Shown: positions 52,158 through 62,774, counted from the first letter of the stretch. The stretch: 64,000 bases of DNA from Anaerolineae bacterium (GCA_020848035.1 JADLAX010000004.1:20444-84443), one strand, 5' to 3'. Numbers and translations: made by a program. The notes: generated from the letters alone by a model not told the origin.

Positions 52158-52739
52158 TTAATTTAACATCTCTTGCCGAATGACGGCCGTTAGATCGGCG
52201 CTCACTTCATCTATGGACTGCTCGCCATTTACTTTGACCAGCAGACCACGATTCTCGTAATAATCGAGCAGTGGTGCCGTCTCCGACTCATACACCTGCA
52301 TCCGGGTGCGAATGGTCTCTTCGTTATCGTCGGCACGACCCTCAATCTCAGCCCGTTTGGCCAGCCGCTTTACCAACACTTCCTGAGCCACATGAATATA
52401 AGGGACCACCGCAATTTTAGCGCCAAACTCTTGCAAAAGTTCGTCCAGTGCCTCAGCCTGGGCCAGGGTGCGGGGAAATCCATCGAGGATTGCCCCGGCT
52501 TCACAGTCTGGCTGCGACAACCGGTCTCGCACCATCGCAATGGTCACCTCATTGGGCACCAGCTCACCTTTGTCCATGTAGGTCCGGGCCAGCTTGCCAA
52601 GTTCGGTCTGATTTTTTAAGTTTGCTCGAAATAAATCGCCTGTTGCTACCTGTGGCAGCCCCAGCAAGGCTTCCAGACGTTTTGCCTGGGTTCCCTTACC
52701 GGCTCCGGGAGCGCCCATTAAGACAACAAAGGTTTTCAT
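52158..52739 (-). CDS. adk: Adenylate kinase
   Basis: Adk interconverts ATP and AMP with two ADP. The 193-residue enzyme has the P-loop GAPGAGKGTQAKRLE, the AMP-site ATGDLFR and GAILDGFPRTLAQAEAL, and KRLAKRAEIEGR. It is the short-lid form without the zinc-binding lid of many Gram-positive enzymes. Its ATG overlaps the secY stop by one base (TAATG), so the two are coupled. Confidence 0.96.
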   Translation of the reverse strand: MKTFVVLMGAPGAGKGTQAKRLEALLGLPQVATGDLFRANLKNQTELGKLARTYMDKGELVPNEVTIAMVRDRLSQPDCEAGAILDGFPRTLAQAEALDELLQEFGAKIAVVPYIHVAQEVLVKRLAKRAEIEGRADDNEETIRTRMQVYESETAPLLDYYENRGLLVKVNGEQSIDEVSADLTAVIRQEMLN

Positions 52740-54115
52740 TAGAAGAAGCCCTCGTACTGACGCATGAGCAGCTGCGATTCCAGCTGGCGCATCGTGTCAA
52801 TGACTACACCAACCACAATGATCAACCCTGAACCACTAATCACCAGCGTGCTTTGCTCGATGCCAGGAATGTTCAAAATCACGCCCAACAACTGCATGAT
52901 ACCGGGCAAAACCGCGATAACACCCAGGAAAACAGCGCCAGCAAAGGTGATGCGACGCACCACTTTGGTGATGTAGTCCTCGGTCCGCTTGCCCGGACGA
53001 ATCCCCGGAATGAAGCCACCCTGCCGCTGCAACGTCTGCGGAATGTTTTGTTGGCGCACCATCACGTCGGTGTAGAAGAAGGTGAAGCCAACCACCAGGA
53101 TGAAGAAGAACAGCCAGTAAAGTGTAAAGCCAATTGGTGCTACGGAAGGGTCGGCATTACCAAAGCGGCTAACGGCCGTTGCCACCGTATCAATAAAACC
53201 GCCATTGCCACTGATGAACAAACCAGCCAATACCGACGGGAAAATCAGGATCGAGTTAGCGAAGATGATCGGGATCATCCCGGCGGTATTTACCTTCAGC
53301 GGCACATAGCTGCTTTGCCCCTGGTATACTTTACGGCCGCGTACACGACGGCCGTATTGCACTGGTATTCGCCGTTGTCCTTCTTGCACAATGACAATGA
53401 CAAAAATGGTTAACACCGTAATCAGCAGAAAAGCCACAATGGTAAAGATGCGCGCCGTCACGTCATCCAGAGAAAACAAACCAGCAATACCGGGCAAGAT
53501 TTGGGCCACAATGCCGCCAAAGATGATCAGGGAAATACCTTGACCAATCCCATCTTCCGTAATCAGTTCGCCCATCCAAATGGCAAACATCGTGCCACCC
53601 ATCATCGCCAGTAAGGTCGTAAACGTGGGCAGAAGCTGCTCAGGCGCAAAACCAAAGTTCGGCATAATTTGGGCCAGACCATCAGCACCACCGGCACCCA
53701 GGCTAAAGCCAACGAGCCGAATTTGACCAATCGCCTGAAGCAAAGACAACGGCACAGTCAAAAAGTAAGTAAGGCGGTTTTTCCGGTTCCGCCCAGATTC
53801 GCCTTCAGAATCCATTTCCTGCAACTGCGGGATAATGGGTGTCAGCAGCTGGATGATAATCGACGCCGTGATGTAGGGATACACACCCATAGCCATCACG
53901 GAGAAGTTCCGCACAGCGCCACCCGACAGCAAATCTAGAAAATTAACAACCTGATTTGTGGTGCTGCTGTTGGTGAAGGCCAACCAGGCGCTCAGATCCA
54001 CACCCGGAACCGGGATATTGGCTACCAGGCGATAAATGACCAGGATCATCACCGTAAACAGAATTCGGCGACGCAGGTCTGGCAGTGAAAAGGCAGCTCT
54101 CATTGATTCGATCAT
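52739..54115 (-). CDS. secY: Preprotein translocase subunit SecY
   Basis: The 458-residue protein is the pore of the Sec translocon, with ten predicted helices. It has AFSLPDLRRRILFTVMILVI, a plug region LSGGAVRNFSVMAMGVYPYI, and the late cytoplasmic loop GGFIPGIRPGKRTEDYI needed for SecA and ribosome contact. It follows rplO by 53 bp. Confidence 0.97.
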   Translation of the reverse strand: MIESMRAAFSLPDLRRRILFTVMILVIYRLVANIPVPGVDLSAWLAFTNSSTTNQVVNFLDLLSGGAVRNFSVMAMGVYPYITASIIIQLLTPIIPQLQEMDSEGESGRNRKNRLTYFLTVPLSLLQAIGQIRLVGFSLGAGGADGLAQIMPNFGFAPEQLLPTFTTLLAMMGGTMFAIWMGELITEDGIGQGISLIIFGGIVAQILPGIAGLFSLDDVTARIFTIVAFLLITVLTIFVIVIVQEGQRRIPVQYGRRVRGRKVYQGQSSYVPLKVNTAGMIPIIFANSILIFPSVLAGLFISGNGGFIDTVATAVSRFGNADPSVAPIGFTLYWLFFFILVVGFTFFYTDVMVRQQNIPQTLQRQGGFIPGIRPGKRTEDYITKVVRRITFAGAVFLGVIAVLPGIMQLLGVILNIPGIEQSTLVISGSGLIIVVGVVIDTMRQLESQLLMRQYEGFF

Positions 54116-54168
54116 GTTTTTCCTCCAAGAAATGTGTCATCAGACGGTTGTAAACCTTCTACAACACT

Positions 54169-54624
54169 TTAAGATAGGGGAAGCACCTCGATCGTACCGC
54201 CAGCTGCCTCGATCTTCTCTTTTGCCGTCGCAGAAAAACGATGGGCCTTAACGTTCAGGGCCACGGTCAAATCGCCGTCGCCCAAGACAACCACTGGGTC
54301 GGTTGGTTTTTTGATAAGGCCAACAGCAGACATTACTTCTGGCGTAATTTCAACGCCATCAAACTCAAACTCAGCCAGGCTCTTGAGGTTGACAGGCTTG
54401 TAGTAAACTTTGTTGATGTTGGTAAAGCCGCGCTTGTAGGGCAACCGACGCGCCAGAGGCAGCTGACCACCTTCAAAGTAAATGCCTTTACCCCCACCAC
54501 TGCGAGCGCCCTGTCCCTTGGTACCACGTCCAGCAGTTTTACCCTGCCCGGCAGAGATACCACGACCCACTCGCTTGCGCTGTTTTTTTGAGCCTTCATT
54601 TGGGCGCAGATCGTGCAATTTCAT
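54169..54624 (-). CDS. rplO: Ribosomal protein L15
   Basis: The 151-residue 50S protein starts [20 protein letters not shown] and has the glycine-rich [11 protein letters not shown] segment and the C-terminal [19 protein letters not shown]. It begins one base after the rpmD stop. Confidence 0.97.
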   Translation of the reverse strand: MKLHDLRPNEGSKKQRKRVGRGISAGQGKTAGRGTKGQGARSGGGKGIYFEGGQLPLARRLPYKRGFTNINKVYYKPVNLKSLAEFEFDGVEITPEVMSAVGLIKKPTDPVVVLGDGDLTVALNVKAHRFSATAKEKIEAAGGTIEVLPLS

Positions 54625-54625
54625 G

Positions 54626-54808
54626 TTATTTAACCTCTTCCACGGTCACTAAGTGACTAACTTTATGAACCATCCCGCGGATAGCGGCCGTATCTTCATG
54701 CTCAACCGTCTGGTTCAGCTTGGTGAGGCCCAACGCACGGATGGTTCCTTTCTGATCTTTCTTATAACCAATTGAACTTTTCGAATACGTAATGCGTAAC
54801 TTAGCCAT
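54626..54808 (-). CDS. rpmD: Ribosomal protein L30
   Basis: The 60-residue protein ([20 protein letters not shown], then [20 protein letters not shown]) starts at the ATG at 54808. This overlaps the rpsE stop by 8 bp. A longer upstream frame has no family similarity. Confidence 0.95.
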   Translation of the reverse strand: MAKLRITYSKSSIGYKKDQKGTIRALGLTKLNQTVEHEDTAAIRGMVHKVSHLVTVEEVK

Positions 54809-55331
54809 TCGTACGACTCCAAAACGGGGTAACATCGGCCACGTCTTTACCGCGGTCTGCGGCTACCTCTTGAACGCTCTTCAAATTGCTCAGGCCGTTC
54901 ATGGTGGCCTGTAGCACATTCAGAGCATTCGCGCTGCCCAAGGATTTGGACAAAATGTCACGATATCCGGCCGCTTCCACCACGGCACGCACCCCACCAC
55001 CAGCGATAACACCAGTACCAGGGGAGGCGGGCTTGAGCAAAACACGGGCCGCGCCATGCACGCCAATAATTTCATGCGGAACGGTGCTGCCAACAATCGG
55101 CACTTTGGTCATTGTTTTCCGGGCAGCTTCCAACGCTTTACGGATGGCATCCGGCACGGAACGTGCCTTACCAACGCCTACGCTGACGCGGCCTTTGTTA
55201 TCGCCAACCACAACCGTCACCCGAAACGCAAAGCGACGACCACCTTTTACCACTTTGGCAACGCGGGTGATATCAATGATGCGTTCGTCATATTCTTGTT
55301 CAAAACTTTGTCGTCTTTGACCCATTTCCAT
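54801..55331 (-). CDS. rpsE: Ribosomal protein S5
   Basis: The 176-residue protein helps decoding accuracy. [20 protein letters not shown] and [20 protein letters not shown] identify its two domains. The N-terminal start is either 55331 or the second Met two codons on. It follows rplR by 73 bp. Confidence 0.96.
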   Translation of the reverse strand: MEMGQRRQSFEQEYDERIIDITRVAKVVKGGRRFAFRVTVVVGDNKGRVSVGVGKARSVPDAIRKALEAARKTMTKVPIVGSTVPHEIIGVHGAARVLLKPASPGTGVIAGGGVRAVVEAAGYRDILSKSLGSANALNVLQATMNGLSNLKSVQEVAADRGKDVADVTPFWSRTNG

Positions 55332-55404
55332 CTCCTGGTGCCGCGCCAGTTAAGCGCTAGCGCGGCACTCTTCCAGGCATTGAACCGCCTGAATCTGTCT
55401 TGTC

Positions 55405-55767
55405 TTAGAAATCGAGACCGCCTTCGCGAGCGCCATCGGCCAGGGCCTTGATACGGCCGTGATATAAATAGCCACCCCGATCAAACAGAACGGTTGTCAC
55501 CCCGGCCGCCTTGGCGCGCTCGGCAATGATCTTGCCGACCAACGTGGCCTGCTCTTTCTTGGTTTTCCCGGCAACATCAACCCGTACCGCCTTGTCGACA
55601 GTGGAGGCAGAAACAAGCGTCTTGCCCGCCACATCATCAATGACCTGCGCGTAGATGTGGTCCAGGCTACGGAATACGTTCAAACGCGGCCGTTCAGCCG
55701 TGCCCGAGATTTTGGTACGAATTCGCTGATGGCGCCGCTTGCGTGCAACTTTTGATTTAATAGCCAT
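55405..55767 (-). CDS. rplR: Ribosomal protein L18
   Basis: The 120-residue 5S rRNA-binding protein has [34 protein letters not shown] and the C-terminal [20 protein letters not shown]. It is 13 bp after rplF. Confidence 0.97.
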   Translation of the reverse strand: MAIKSKVARKRRHQRIRTKISGTAERPRLNVFRSLDHIYAQVIDDVAGKTLVSASTVDKAVRVDVAGKTKKEQATLVGKIIAERAKAAGVTTVLFDRGGYLYHGRIKALADGAREGGLDF

Positions 55768-55780
55768 TGCTCAATACCTC

Positions 55781-56323
55781 TTAAACCTTACCGGCCTTAC
55801 CGGCTTTACGCCGCACGTACTCACCCCGGTAGCGAATGCCCTTGCCCTTGTAGGGTTCGGGGGGACGCTGCTTGCGAATATTGGCGGCAACTTCGCCCAC
55901 CGCTTGTTTGTCGATGCCGGAAACAATGATGGTCTTGTTACGATTTTCTACCGCAAAGGAAATATCTTGGGGCGGAACAAAGCGGACCGGGTGGGAGTAA
56001 CCCACATTCAGCACCAGCGTTTGACCATCCATCTCAGCGCGGTAACCCACACCTTCGATTTCCAAAACTTTAGAAAACCCATCACTCACACCAACAACCA
56101 TGTTGTTCACGAGGGCGCGGGTCAGACCATGCAAAGAACGGTGGATACGGGAGTCAGACGGCCGTTTCACCGACAACACCCCTTCTTCCTGCTCCAGCTG
56201 CATGTCCGGATGAATCACCTGGGTCAGCTGACCCTTCGGGCCTTTCACATTGACAGACCCTCTTTTTACTTCAACTTGTACCCCATTTGGAATAGTAATG
56301 GGGGCTTTACCAATGCGAGACAT
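55781..56323 (-). CDS. rplF: Ribosomal protein L6
   Basis: The 180-residue protein of the factor-binding region has SRIGKAPITIPNGVQVEVKR and the C-terminal PEPYKGKGIRYRGEYVRRKA. Its first residues fit the family start at 56323; it is 14 bp after rpsH. Confidence 0.97.
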   Translation of the reverse strand: MSRIGKAPITIPNGVQVEVKRGSVNVKGPKGQLTQVIHPDMQLEQEEGVLSVKRPSDSRIHRSLHGLTRALVNNMVVGVSDGFSKVLEIEGVGYRAEMDGQTLVLNVGYSHPVRFVPPQDISFAVENRNKTIIVSGIDKQAVGEVAANIRKQRPPEPYKGKGIRYRGEYVRRKAGKAGKV

Positions 56324-56337
56324 GTTAAATCCTCCAA

Positions 56338-56745
56338 CTACCAGACCTTACAGAGCACTTCGCCGCCAACACCCAGGCGACGGGCCTGCTGCCCAGTCAT
56401 TACACCCTTGGAAGTGGTGACAATGGAAATACCCATGCCGCTCAATACCCAAGGAATCTCACCCTTACCAACATAGACACGACGGCCCGGACGGCTCACC
56501 CGCTCCAACCCGGTAATCACCGAGCGGCGGTGGCGGCGGTCGCCAACGTATTTCAAGGTAATCTGCAGCACCGCCTGCGGCGTCTCTGGCAGAACCTTAA
56601 ATTCTTCAATATAGCCTTCTTTCTGTAACACTTCAGCAATCGCAACCTTCACCGTGGAGTGCGGCATCGAAACCGCCTTATGCTCCCGCATTTGGGCATT
56701 GCGAATGCGTGTCAACATATCAGCAATCGGATCACTCATTGACAT
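56338..56745 (-). CDS. rpsH: Ribosomal protein S8
   Basis: The 135-residue 16S rRNA-binding protein shows [20 protein letters not shown] and the C-terminal STSKGV-like core as [20 protein letters not shown]. Two Met codons (56745, 56739) could start it. In many bacteria S8 also represses its own operon by binding spc mRNA; that cannot be judged here. Confidence 0.96.
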   Translation of the reverse strand: MSMSDPIADMLTRIRNAQMREHKAVSMPHSTVKVAIAEVLQKEGYIEEFKVLPETPQAVLQITLKYVGDRRHRRSVITGLERVSRPGRRVYVGKGEIPWVLSGMGISIVTTSKGVMTGQQARRLGVGGEVLCKVW

Positions 56746-56757
56746 GATGCACCACCT

Positions 56758-56940
56758 TTACCAGCTAGACTTGACCACGCCAGGGATGTTGCCTTGCAAC
56801 GCCTGCTCACGGAAACAAATGCGGCATAACCCAAAGCGGCGAATATAACCGCGCGGACGCCCACACAATTTACAACGATTACGAACCCGAACTTTATATT
56901 TGCGGTTCGATTCCCGGGCAATCATTGATTTCTTTGCCAT
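56758..56940 (-). CDS. rpsN: Ribosomal protein S14, type Z (zinc)
   Basis: The 60-residue short form has [20 protein letters not shown], giving two Cys-x2-Cys pairs that bind zinc. The ATG at 56940 starts [20 protein letters not shown], the usual N-terminus; a longer frame to 56997 is not supported. It begins one base after the rplE stop. Confidence 0.96.
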   Translation of the reverse strand: MAKKSMIARESNRKYKVRVRNRCKLCGRPRGYIRRFGLCRICFREQALQGNIPGVVKSSW

Positions 56941-56941
56941 A

Positions 56942-57487
56942 CTAATTCTCCCAGAAGGGCATGCCCAACATAGATAATAAACGCCGCCCTTCTTCATCTT
57001 TCTGGGCAGTGGTTACAATGCTAACTTCCATACCACGGATCTTATCAATCCGATCATATTCAATTTCCGGAAAAATCAACTGTTCGCGCAGACCCAAGGT
57101 ATAGTTGCCACGGCCGTCAAACGAATCCGGGGAAATACCCTGGAAGTCACGGGTACGGGGCAGCGCCACATGGATGAGGCGGGTCAAAAAGGCCCACATC
57201 CGCTCGCCGCGCAGGGTAACTTTTACCCCAATTACGCGACCTTCGCGCAGCTTGAAGCCTGCAATTGAATTTTTCGCCTTGGTCAACACCGGTTTTTGGC
57301 CCGTGATGGCGGTAATATCATTCACCGCAAACTCGATAGCTTTGGCATTGTCCAAAGCCTCGCCCAAACCAACGTTAATCACAATTTTGGTAATTCGCGG
57401 TACCTGCATCACACTACGAAAGTCGAATTCTTTCATCAATGCGGGCACCACTTCGCTTTTGTACTGCTCTTTAAGTGGTGTAAACAC
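56942..57487 (-). CDS. rplE: Ribosomal protein L5
   Basis: The 181-residue 5S rRNA-binding protein has [40 protein letters not shown], and the C-terminal [20 protein letters not shown]. It follows rplX by 83 bp. Confidence 0.97.
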   Translation of the reverse strand: MFTPLKEQYKSEVVPALMKEFDFRSVMQVPRITKIVINVGLGEALDNAKAIEFAVNDITAITGQKPVLTKAKNSIAGFKLREGRVIGVKVTLRGERMWAFLTRLIHVALPRTRDFQGISPDSFDGRGNYTLGLREQLIFPEIEYDRIDKIRGMEVSIVTTAQKDEEGRRLLSMLGMPFWEN

Positions 57488-57570
57488 AGTTTACCTCCGA
57501 GTTGAGTGGCAGGTTCGCATACGCGCTGCGTACTTAGGCGACCTGGCTCACCGATGGTATATAAAATAAC

Positions 57571-57894
57571 TTAGCTAATCGGGTTGCCGCTTTTCTTGGA
57601 AACACGAACGCGGTTTCCATTTTCATCGCGGCTAATGCCAATTCGGGTGGGTTTGTCCGTCTCTGGGCAGACCAGCATCACGTTTGAAACATTGATAGGA
57701 GCTTCAAACTCAATGATACCGCCCTGAGCCTGGCTGCGGCCACCAGTGGGCCGGGGACGCTGGTGCTTTTTCACCAGATTGACCCCAGAAACCACAACGC
57801 GATTTTCTTTGGGCAAAACACGCTGCACAGTGCCGCGTGCGCCTTTGTCGTTGCCGGAAATTACCTCTACTTCATCGCCAACTTTAATTTTCAT
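57571..57894 (-). CDS. rplX: Ribosomal protein L24
   Basis: The 107-residue assembly initiator has the KOW motif [20 protein letters not shown] and [19 protein letters not shown]. The ATG at 57894, preceded by AGAGGAAGCC, is chosen over a much longer frame that overlaps rplN. Confidence 0.96.
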   Translation of the reverse strand: MKIKVGDEVEVISGNDKGARGTVQRVLPKENRVVVSGVNLVKKHQRPRPTGGRSQAQGGIIEFEAPINVSNVMLVCPETDKPTRIGISRDENGNRVRVSKKSGNPIS

Positions 57895-57904
57895 GGCTTC
57901 CTCT

Positions 57905-58276
57905 CTATAGCACTTCTGGCGCCAGCGACATGATGCGGCTGTACCCGGCAGGGCGCAGTTCACGCGCCACGGGGCCAAAAATGCGTGTCCCAATCGGGTT
58001 CTTGCTCGCCGGGTCGATGATAACGGCCGCATTGTCATCAAAGCGAATGTAGCTGCCATCGTCGCGCTTGTACTCTTTCTTGGTACGCACAATCACGGCT
58101 TTCACAACGGACCCCTTCTTAACCGAAGAGTTGGGCACCGCTTTTTTAACTGTGGCAGTAACCATGTCACCAACGCTGCCATAGCGGCGAATGGAGCCAC
58201 CCATCACCTGGATGACCAGCAGTTCACGAGCACCAGAATTGTCTGCGACGTTCAAACGACTTTCTTTTTGAATCAT
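57905..58276 (-). CDS. rplN: Ribosomal protein L14
   Basis: The 123-residue interface protein has [40 protein letters not shown] and [13 protein letters not shown]. It starts 12 bp after rpsQ. Confidence 0.97.
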   Translation of the reverse strand: MIQKESRLNVADNSGARELLVIQVMGGSIRRYGSVGDMVTATVKKAVPNSSVKKGSVVKAVIVRTKKEYKRDDGSYIRFDDNAAVIIDPASKNPIGTRIFGPVARELRPAGYSRIMSLAPEVL

Positions 58277-58288
58277 GATGCAGTCCTC

Positions 58289-58540
58289 TTATTTTGCTCG
58301 CTCCAAAATGGAGACAACGGCCCACCGCTTGTGACGGCTAATTGGCTTGGATTCAATAATCTCGACCTGATCACCAACGCGGCATTCATTTGCTTCGTCA
58401 TGCGCTTTGTACTTGGTAACCAGGCGCATCACTTTGCCATAAATTGGGTGGCGTTTGGTTGTAGTGACGGTCACAATCACGGTTTTGTCCATCTTGTCGC
58501 TCGTCACAACGCCTTTTAATCGTTTACGCTGCTCTCTCAT
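58289..58540 (-). CDS. rpsQ: Ribosomal protein S17
   Basis: The 83-residue 16S rRNA-binding protein has KRLKGVVTSDKMDKTVIVTV, HPIYGKVMRLVTKYKAHDE and ISRHKRWAVVSILERAK. It is 7 bp after the unusually long L29 gene. Confidence 0.97.
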   Translation of the reverse strand: MREQRKRLKGVVTSDKMDKTVIVTVTTTKRHPIYGKVMRLVTKYKAHDEANECRVGDQVEIIESKPISRHKRWAVVSILERAK

Positions 58541-58547
58541 CGTTTAC

Positions 58548-58976
58548 CTACCCTGCAACCTCAGCGGTTACAACGCGCTGGGATTGGCTTTGCTCCTTGG
58601 CCTGGCGGCGGCCGTGCGGCCGTTTCTTGTTAAGATTCACAAGAGCGGTGCCCAGCTCTTTACCACCTTTTTCCACAAACGTAACCTGCCAACCGCTGTC
58701 TTCGTAGCTGAAGCGCGCCGAAGCTTCCCATTCTTTACCCACGAGGGCTTTGGCCAGGGCAGGGCTGGCAACGGCCGTTTCTATCGCCAGCTGCCGCATG
58801 TTCAAAACGGTTTCCAGCTGCGCAATCTGACGCCGTATCGCCTTCAGCTGCGTATAATCTTCCAGCCGCGCCGAAGCAACCTGGAACCGCAGGTTAAACA
58901 TCTCCTCACGGCTGTTCTCCAGCATCTCCTCCAGCTTGGCGTCACTCATTCCGCGTAATTCAACAATATTTGCCAT
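58548..58976 (-). CDS. rpmC: Ribosomal protein L29 with long C-terminal extension
   Basis: Residues 1-65 are a normal L29 (IVELRGMSDAKLEEMLENSR, then EEMFNLRFQVASARLEDYTQ), which sits by the peptide exit and helps bind trigger factor. The protein then continues to 142 residues, about twice the normal 60-75. The extension has a possible beta-rich piece (EWEASARFSYEDSGWQVTFV) and a basic tail (NKKRPHGRRQAKEQSQSQ). The frame is clean, and the next gene starts 7 bp later, so this is not a read-through artefact. The start overlaps the rplP stop (TAATG). Confidence 0.92.
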   Translation of the reverse strand: MANIVELRGMSDAKLEEMLENSREEMFNLRFQVASARLEDYTQLKAIRRQIAQLETVLNMRQLAIETAVASPALAKALVGKEWEASARFSYEDSGWQVTFVEKGGKELGTALVNLNKKRPHGRRQAKEQSQSQRVVTAEVAG

Positions 58977-59392
58977 TACAACGAATCCTCCCGAGATATG
59001 ATCTGCGTCTTGATGGGCAGCTTATAGCTGGCCAGACGCAGCGCCTCGCGTGCCACGTCATCCGGCACACCGGCAATCTCAAACAGAATGCGGCCAGGTT
59101 TCACCACAGCCACGTAATGGTCCACAGACCCCTTGCCCTTGCCCATACGGGTTTCGGCCGGTTTAGCCGTTACGGGCTTGTCTGGGAAAATACGAATCCA
59201 ATATTTACCGCGCCGCTTGTTGTGGCGTACCACCACACGACGAATCGCTTCAATCTGCCGACTGGTGATCCATCCCGGCTCTAAAGCCTGGATACCATAC
59301 TCACCATTCTGCAAATCAGAACCGCCCTTCGCCATGCCACGCATACGTCCACGGAATTGCTTACGGTATTTTGCTCGTTTTGGCATTAACAT
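58976..59392 (-). CDS. rplP: Ribosomal protein L16
   Basis: The 138-residue protein near the A-site tRNA elbow has [40 protein letters not shown] and [20 protein letters not shown]. It follows rpsC by 55 bp. Confidence 0.97.
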   Translation of the reverse strand: MLMPKRAKYRKQFRGRMRGMAKGGSDLQNGEYGIQALEPGWITSRQIEAIRRVVVRHNKRRGKYWIRIFPDKPVTAKPAETRMGKGKGSVDHYVAVVKPGRILFEIAGVPDDVAREALRLASYKLPIKTQIISREDSL

Positions 59393-59447
59393 AGCTCAAA
59401 CTCCGTCAAAAACTCAGGAAAGCGCTTGCACGCTCCAGAATTTAAGG

Positions 59448-60119
59448 TTACTCACTAATATAGACATCCGTGGCTTCAAATTCGGTCTTTTGCGGCAGGA
59501 TTTCACCCTTATAGACCCACACCTTCACGCCAATCTGGCCAAAGGTAGTCAGAGCCTCGGCAAAACCAAACTGCAGGTCAGCTCGAATTGTGTTGCGCGG
59601 CACACGGCCGTCCCAAAGCTTTTCTTTACGGGCCATTTCAGAACCACCCAAACGGCCGCTTACCTCAATGCGCACGCCCTCAGCACCCTGGCGCATCGCC
59701 TGCTGAATGGCGCGCTTCATCGCCCGGCTGTGCGAAATACGGCGCTGCAGCTGCCCGGCAATATTTTCGGCGATCAGCTGTGCATCGGTGTCTGGCTGAG
59801 AAATCTCTTCAACCTCAACCTTCACCGCTTTGTCAGTCAGATCACGCAGCTTACCACGCAGATCTTTCACCGAACCGCCCTTGCGCCCAATCACAATACC
59901 AGGACGAGCCGTATGAATGGTCACCTGAACCTGATTGGGAAACCGCTCGATCTCCAGCAAAGAAATACCAGCCGAAGGCATCTCCTTCATGATGAGTTTG
60001 CGGATGGCAAAATCCTCATGCAAACGTTCTTCGTACTGCTTCCCTTCTGCAAACCAACGCGTATTCCAATCGCGAATTGATTTTAAACGGAATCCAACAG
60101 GATGTACTTTGCGTCCCAA
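59448..60119 (-). CDS. rpsC: Ribosomal protein S3
   Basis: The 223-residue mRNA-entry protein has GRKVHPVGFRLKSIRDWNTR, the KH domain IHTARPGIVIGRKGGSVKDL and RIEVSGRLGGSEMARKEKLW. It follows rplV by 63 bp. Confidence 0.97.
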   Translation of the reverse strand: MGRKVHPVGFRLKSIRDWNTRWFAEGKQYEERLHEDFAIRKLIMKEMPSAGISLLEIERFPNQVQVTIHTARPGIVIGRKGGSVKDLRGKLRDLTDKAVKVEVEEISQPDTDAQLIAENIAGQLQRRISHSRAMKRAIQQAMRQGAEGVRIEVSGRLGGSEMARKEKLWDGRVPRNTIRADLQFGFAEALTTFGQIGVKVWVYKGEILPQKTEFEATDVYISE

Positions 60120-60182
60120 GACTAATCCTCCATACCATCACTAGCACGCCTTCCGACGTCTAACGCTAATGACCGGTTTCTC

Positions 60183-60560
60183 TTAATCACCGTACTCAAC
60201 CACATCCCGTTCAGCCAGCACGACTGTCACATGGGATGACCGCTTAATAATGGGCCGAAAACGGCCGCGTCCAGCAAAACGACCACCATAGGGTGCCTTG
60301 CGATGACGGGGACCATCGTCGGCAAAAATTTGGCTCACAAAAAGCTCATCAGCTTCCAGGCCAAAATTCTGCTCGGCATTGGCCACGGCCGACGCAATCA
60401 ATTTATAGACTGGGCCAGCCGCGCGCTGGGGCATAAAACGCAGCGTATCCAACGCTTCCTGCGCATTTTTACCCCGCACCGCATTCACCACCAAACGCAC
60501 CTTTTGGGGCGTGATCTGTAGGTAACGTAACTTCGCCTTAATCTCAAATGCTTCAGCCAT
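60183..60560 (-). CDS. rplV: Ribosomal protein L22
   Basis: The 125-residue protein lines the exit tunnel. KLRYLQITPQKVRLVVNAVR, ALDTLRFMPQRAA and the hairpin RAPYGGRFAGRGRFRPI-like segment (as KAPYGGRFAGRGRFRPIIKR) identify it. It begins 2 bp after rpsS. Confidence 0.97.
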   Translation of the reverse strand: MAEAFEIKAKLRYLQITPQKVRLVVNAVRGKNAQEALDTLRFMPQRAAGPVYKLIASAVANAEQNFGLEADELFVSQIFADDGPRHRKAPYGGRFAGRGRFRPIIKRSSHVTVVLAERDVVEYGD

Positions 60561-60562
60561 GA

Positions 60563-60844
60563 TTAACGACGCCCCTTCTTCTCAGCTTTGCTGACATGAC
60601 CACGGAACGTCCGTGTGGGCGCAAATTCACCCAGCTTGTGCCCCACCATATTCTCCGTAATATAAATCGGGATATGGCGACGGCCGTCATAGACAGCAAC
60701 TGTATGTCCTACCATCTGCGGGAAAACAGTGCTAGAACGTGACCAGGTACGAATTACCTCACGCTTCTTCGCCGCGTTCAGCACTTCCACCTTCTTCAAC
60801 AGTTTCGGATTAATGTATGGACCTTTCTTTAACGAACGAGACAT
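60563..60844 (-). CDS. rpsS: Ribosomal protein S19
   Basis: The 93-residue 30S head protein has [40 protein letters not shown] and [20 protein letters not shown]. It is 14 bp after rplB. Confidence 0.97.
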   Translation of the reverse strand: MSRSLKKGPYINPKLLKKVEVLNAAKKREVIRTWSRSSTVFPQMVGHTVAVYDGRRHIPIYITENMVGHKLGEFAPTRTFRGHVSKAEKKGRR

Positions 60845-60858
60845 TTCCTATCTACCTC

Positions 60859-61701
60859 CTACCGACGCTTCTTGCTGCGACGACGGAATATAAACTTATC
60901 CGTAGCCTTATTACGACGGGTCCGCCGGCCCTGTGCCGGTTGACCCCACGGCGTTTTCGGCGCAGCCATACCAATCGGCGAACGGCCTTCACCACCACCA
61001 TGCGGATGATCATTCGGGTTCATTGCCGAACCACGCACGGCCGGACGAATACCAAGGTGACGTTTGCGTCCCGCCTTGCCCAGCTTCACGTTGCCGTGTT
61101 CCACGTTGCCAACCTGGCCAATCGTCGCCAGACACTCTTGAGGCACATACCGCTCTTCGCCCGAAGGCAAACGCAGCGTCACGTAGCGCGGATGATCCTT
61201 GGCCAGCAGCTGAGCTGAGGTACCCGCCGAACGAACCATCTGCGCCCCACGGCCAACCTGAAGCTCAATGTTATGCACCTGCGTACCCAGCGGAATATCC
61301 TGCAAGGGCAGCGCATTACCCGGGCGAATCTCCGAACCAGGGCCACTCATAACCGAGTCACCCACGCGCAGACCCAGCGGCGCAATAATGTACCGTTTCT
61401 CGCCGTCGGCATACACCAGCAGCGCAATACGCGCTGAACGGTTAGGATCATATTCAATTGAACTTACACGAGCTGGAATCCCAAACTTGTCGCGCCGCTT
61501 GAAATCAATCTCACGAAAACGACGCTTGTGGCCACCACCCCGATGGCGGATGGTGATCTTCCCGCGAAAGTTACGGCCGCCTTGCTTTCGCATACCTTTG
61601 GTTAAGCTGCGCTCCGGGGTAACCCGGGTCACTTCTTCAAAGGTTTGCCCACTCATGTCACGGCGACCCGGCGACGTGGGCTTAAAAACTTTAATTGGCA
61701 T
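60859..61701 (-). CDS. rplB: Ribosomal protein L2
   Basis: The 280-residue protein is needed for subunit joining and peptidyl transfer. It has [40 protein letters not shown] sequence (as [20 protein letters not shown]) and the essential [20 protein letters not shown] with its conserved histidines. It follows rplW by 92 bp. Confidence 0.97.
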   Translation of the reverse strand: MPIKVFKPTSPGRRDMSGQTFEEVTRVTPERSLTKGMRKQGGRNFRGKITIRHRGGGHKRRFREIDFKRRDKFGIPARVSSIEYDPNRSARIALLVYADGEKRYIIAPLGLRVGDSVMSGPGSEIRPGNALPLQDIPLGTQVHNIELQVGRGAQMVRSAGTSAQLLAKDHPRYVTLRLPSGEERYVPQECLATIGQVGNVEHGNVKLGKAGRKRHLGIRPAVRGSAMNPNDHPHGGGEGRSPIGMAAPKTPWGQPAQGRRTRRNKATDKFIFRRRSKKRR

Positions 61702-61793
61702 ATTTCCTCCAGAGACGGGCTACAGGCATTTTACCCTCAGGAACAAAACCCTGATAGGTAAATGCCCTCATCCCTGCTCAAAACTTCTAAACG

Positions 61794-62093
61794 CTAAACG
61801 CCCTCAAACAAGTCGATGCTGTCACCGGGCGACAACGTCACAATGGCTTTCTTCCAACCAGCCTTACGCGTGGTCACACGCCGATAACGACGCGCCCGCT
61901 TGGCTGGCATATTCGCTACGCGAATCTGTTCCACGGAAACTTCGGGCCAGGCCAGTTCAATAGCCTGCTTGATTTGCATCTTGTTAGCCCGCGAATCCAC
62001 GACAAACGTATATTGGTTGTACAGGTCCACGTTGTAGCTGCTTTTTTCTGTCACCACCGGGCGACGAATGACTTCACGCCAATGCATCTGCAT
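61794..62093 (-). CDS. rplW: Ribosomal protein L23
   Basis: The 99-residue exit-site protein, the dock for trigger factor and SRP, has IRRPVVTEKSSYNVDLYNQY, VDSRANKMQIKQAIE and an R/K-rich loop. It starts 2 bp after rplD. Confidence 0.96.
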   Translation of the reverse strand: MQMHWREVIRRPVVTEKSSYNVDLYNQYTFVVDSRANKMQIKQAIELAWPEVSVEQIRVANMPAKRARRYRRVTTRKAGWKKAIVTLSPGDSIDLFEGV

Positions 62094-62095
62094 GA

Positions 62096-62761
62096 TTATG
62101 CCTCCTCCCCAGATTCATCAACGTTTTCGAAATCATCTTCTGTGCCCAGGAAGTTGGTCAAGACATCCAGCGCCGCCAGCGGCATCACCAGTGTGTCATA
62201 ACCAAGCAGGTCACGAATATTCAGGTAACTTGCCTGCAGCGCTTTCACGTCGGCCAGATTACGAGTCGATTTCTCAACGTTCTCATTGTGTCCAGGCAAA
62301 AGCACCAGGGCACTTCCATTGGGAACCAGAGTCTGGACAAACTGTTTCATATCGCGCGTTTTGGGCGCATCGAACGTCAGTTCATCTACCAAGATAATGG
62401 CTTCGCTGCCCGCTTTAACGCTCAAAGCCGAGCGCAGGGCCGCCCGACGCATTTTCCGGGGCATTTGTTTGGTGTATTTACGCGGCAGTGGACCGTGTAC
62501 CACACCACCACCCACAAAGATAGGCGCTTTTTTGCTGCCATGCCGGGCGTTGCCGGTACCTTTCTGGCGGTAAGCCTTGGCCCCAGTCCGGTTCACTTCC
62601 GAACGTCCCTTGGCTTTATGCGTACCCAGGCGAGCATTGGCCAGCTGCCGTACTAACGCCTGGTGCATCAGATCACGATTAATCTTTGCTTCAAAAATGC
62701 TAGCGGGAAGGTCTACGCTGTTAACTTCCTTGCCAGCCATGTTGAAAACTGAAACTTTCAT
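62096..62761 (-). CDS. rplD: Ribosomal protein L4
   Basis: The 221-residue protein starts at the ATG at 62761 ([20 protein letters not shown]). The tunnel loop [20 protein letters not shown] and [15 protein letters not shown] are diagnostic. In some bacteria L4 represses the S10 operon; no such leader is in view. It ends in an acidic tail and lies 13 bp after rplC. Confidence 0.96.
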   Translation of the reverse strand: MKVSVFNMAGKEVNSVDLPASIFEAKINRDLMHQALVRQLANARLGTHKAKGRSEVNRTGAKAYRQKGTGNARHGSKKAPIFVGGGVVHGPLPRKYTKQMPRKMRRAALRSALSVKAGSEAIILVDELTFDAPKTRDMKQFVQTLVPNGSALVLLPGHNENVEKSTRNLADVKALQASYLNIRDLLGYDTLVMPLAALDVLTNFLGTEDDFENVDESGEEA

Positions 62762-62774
62762 CTCAACGCCTCCG

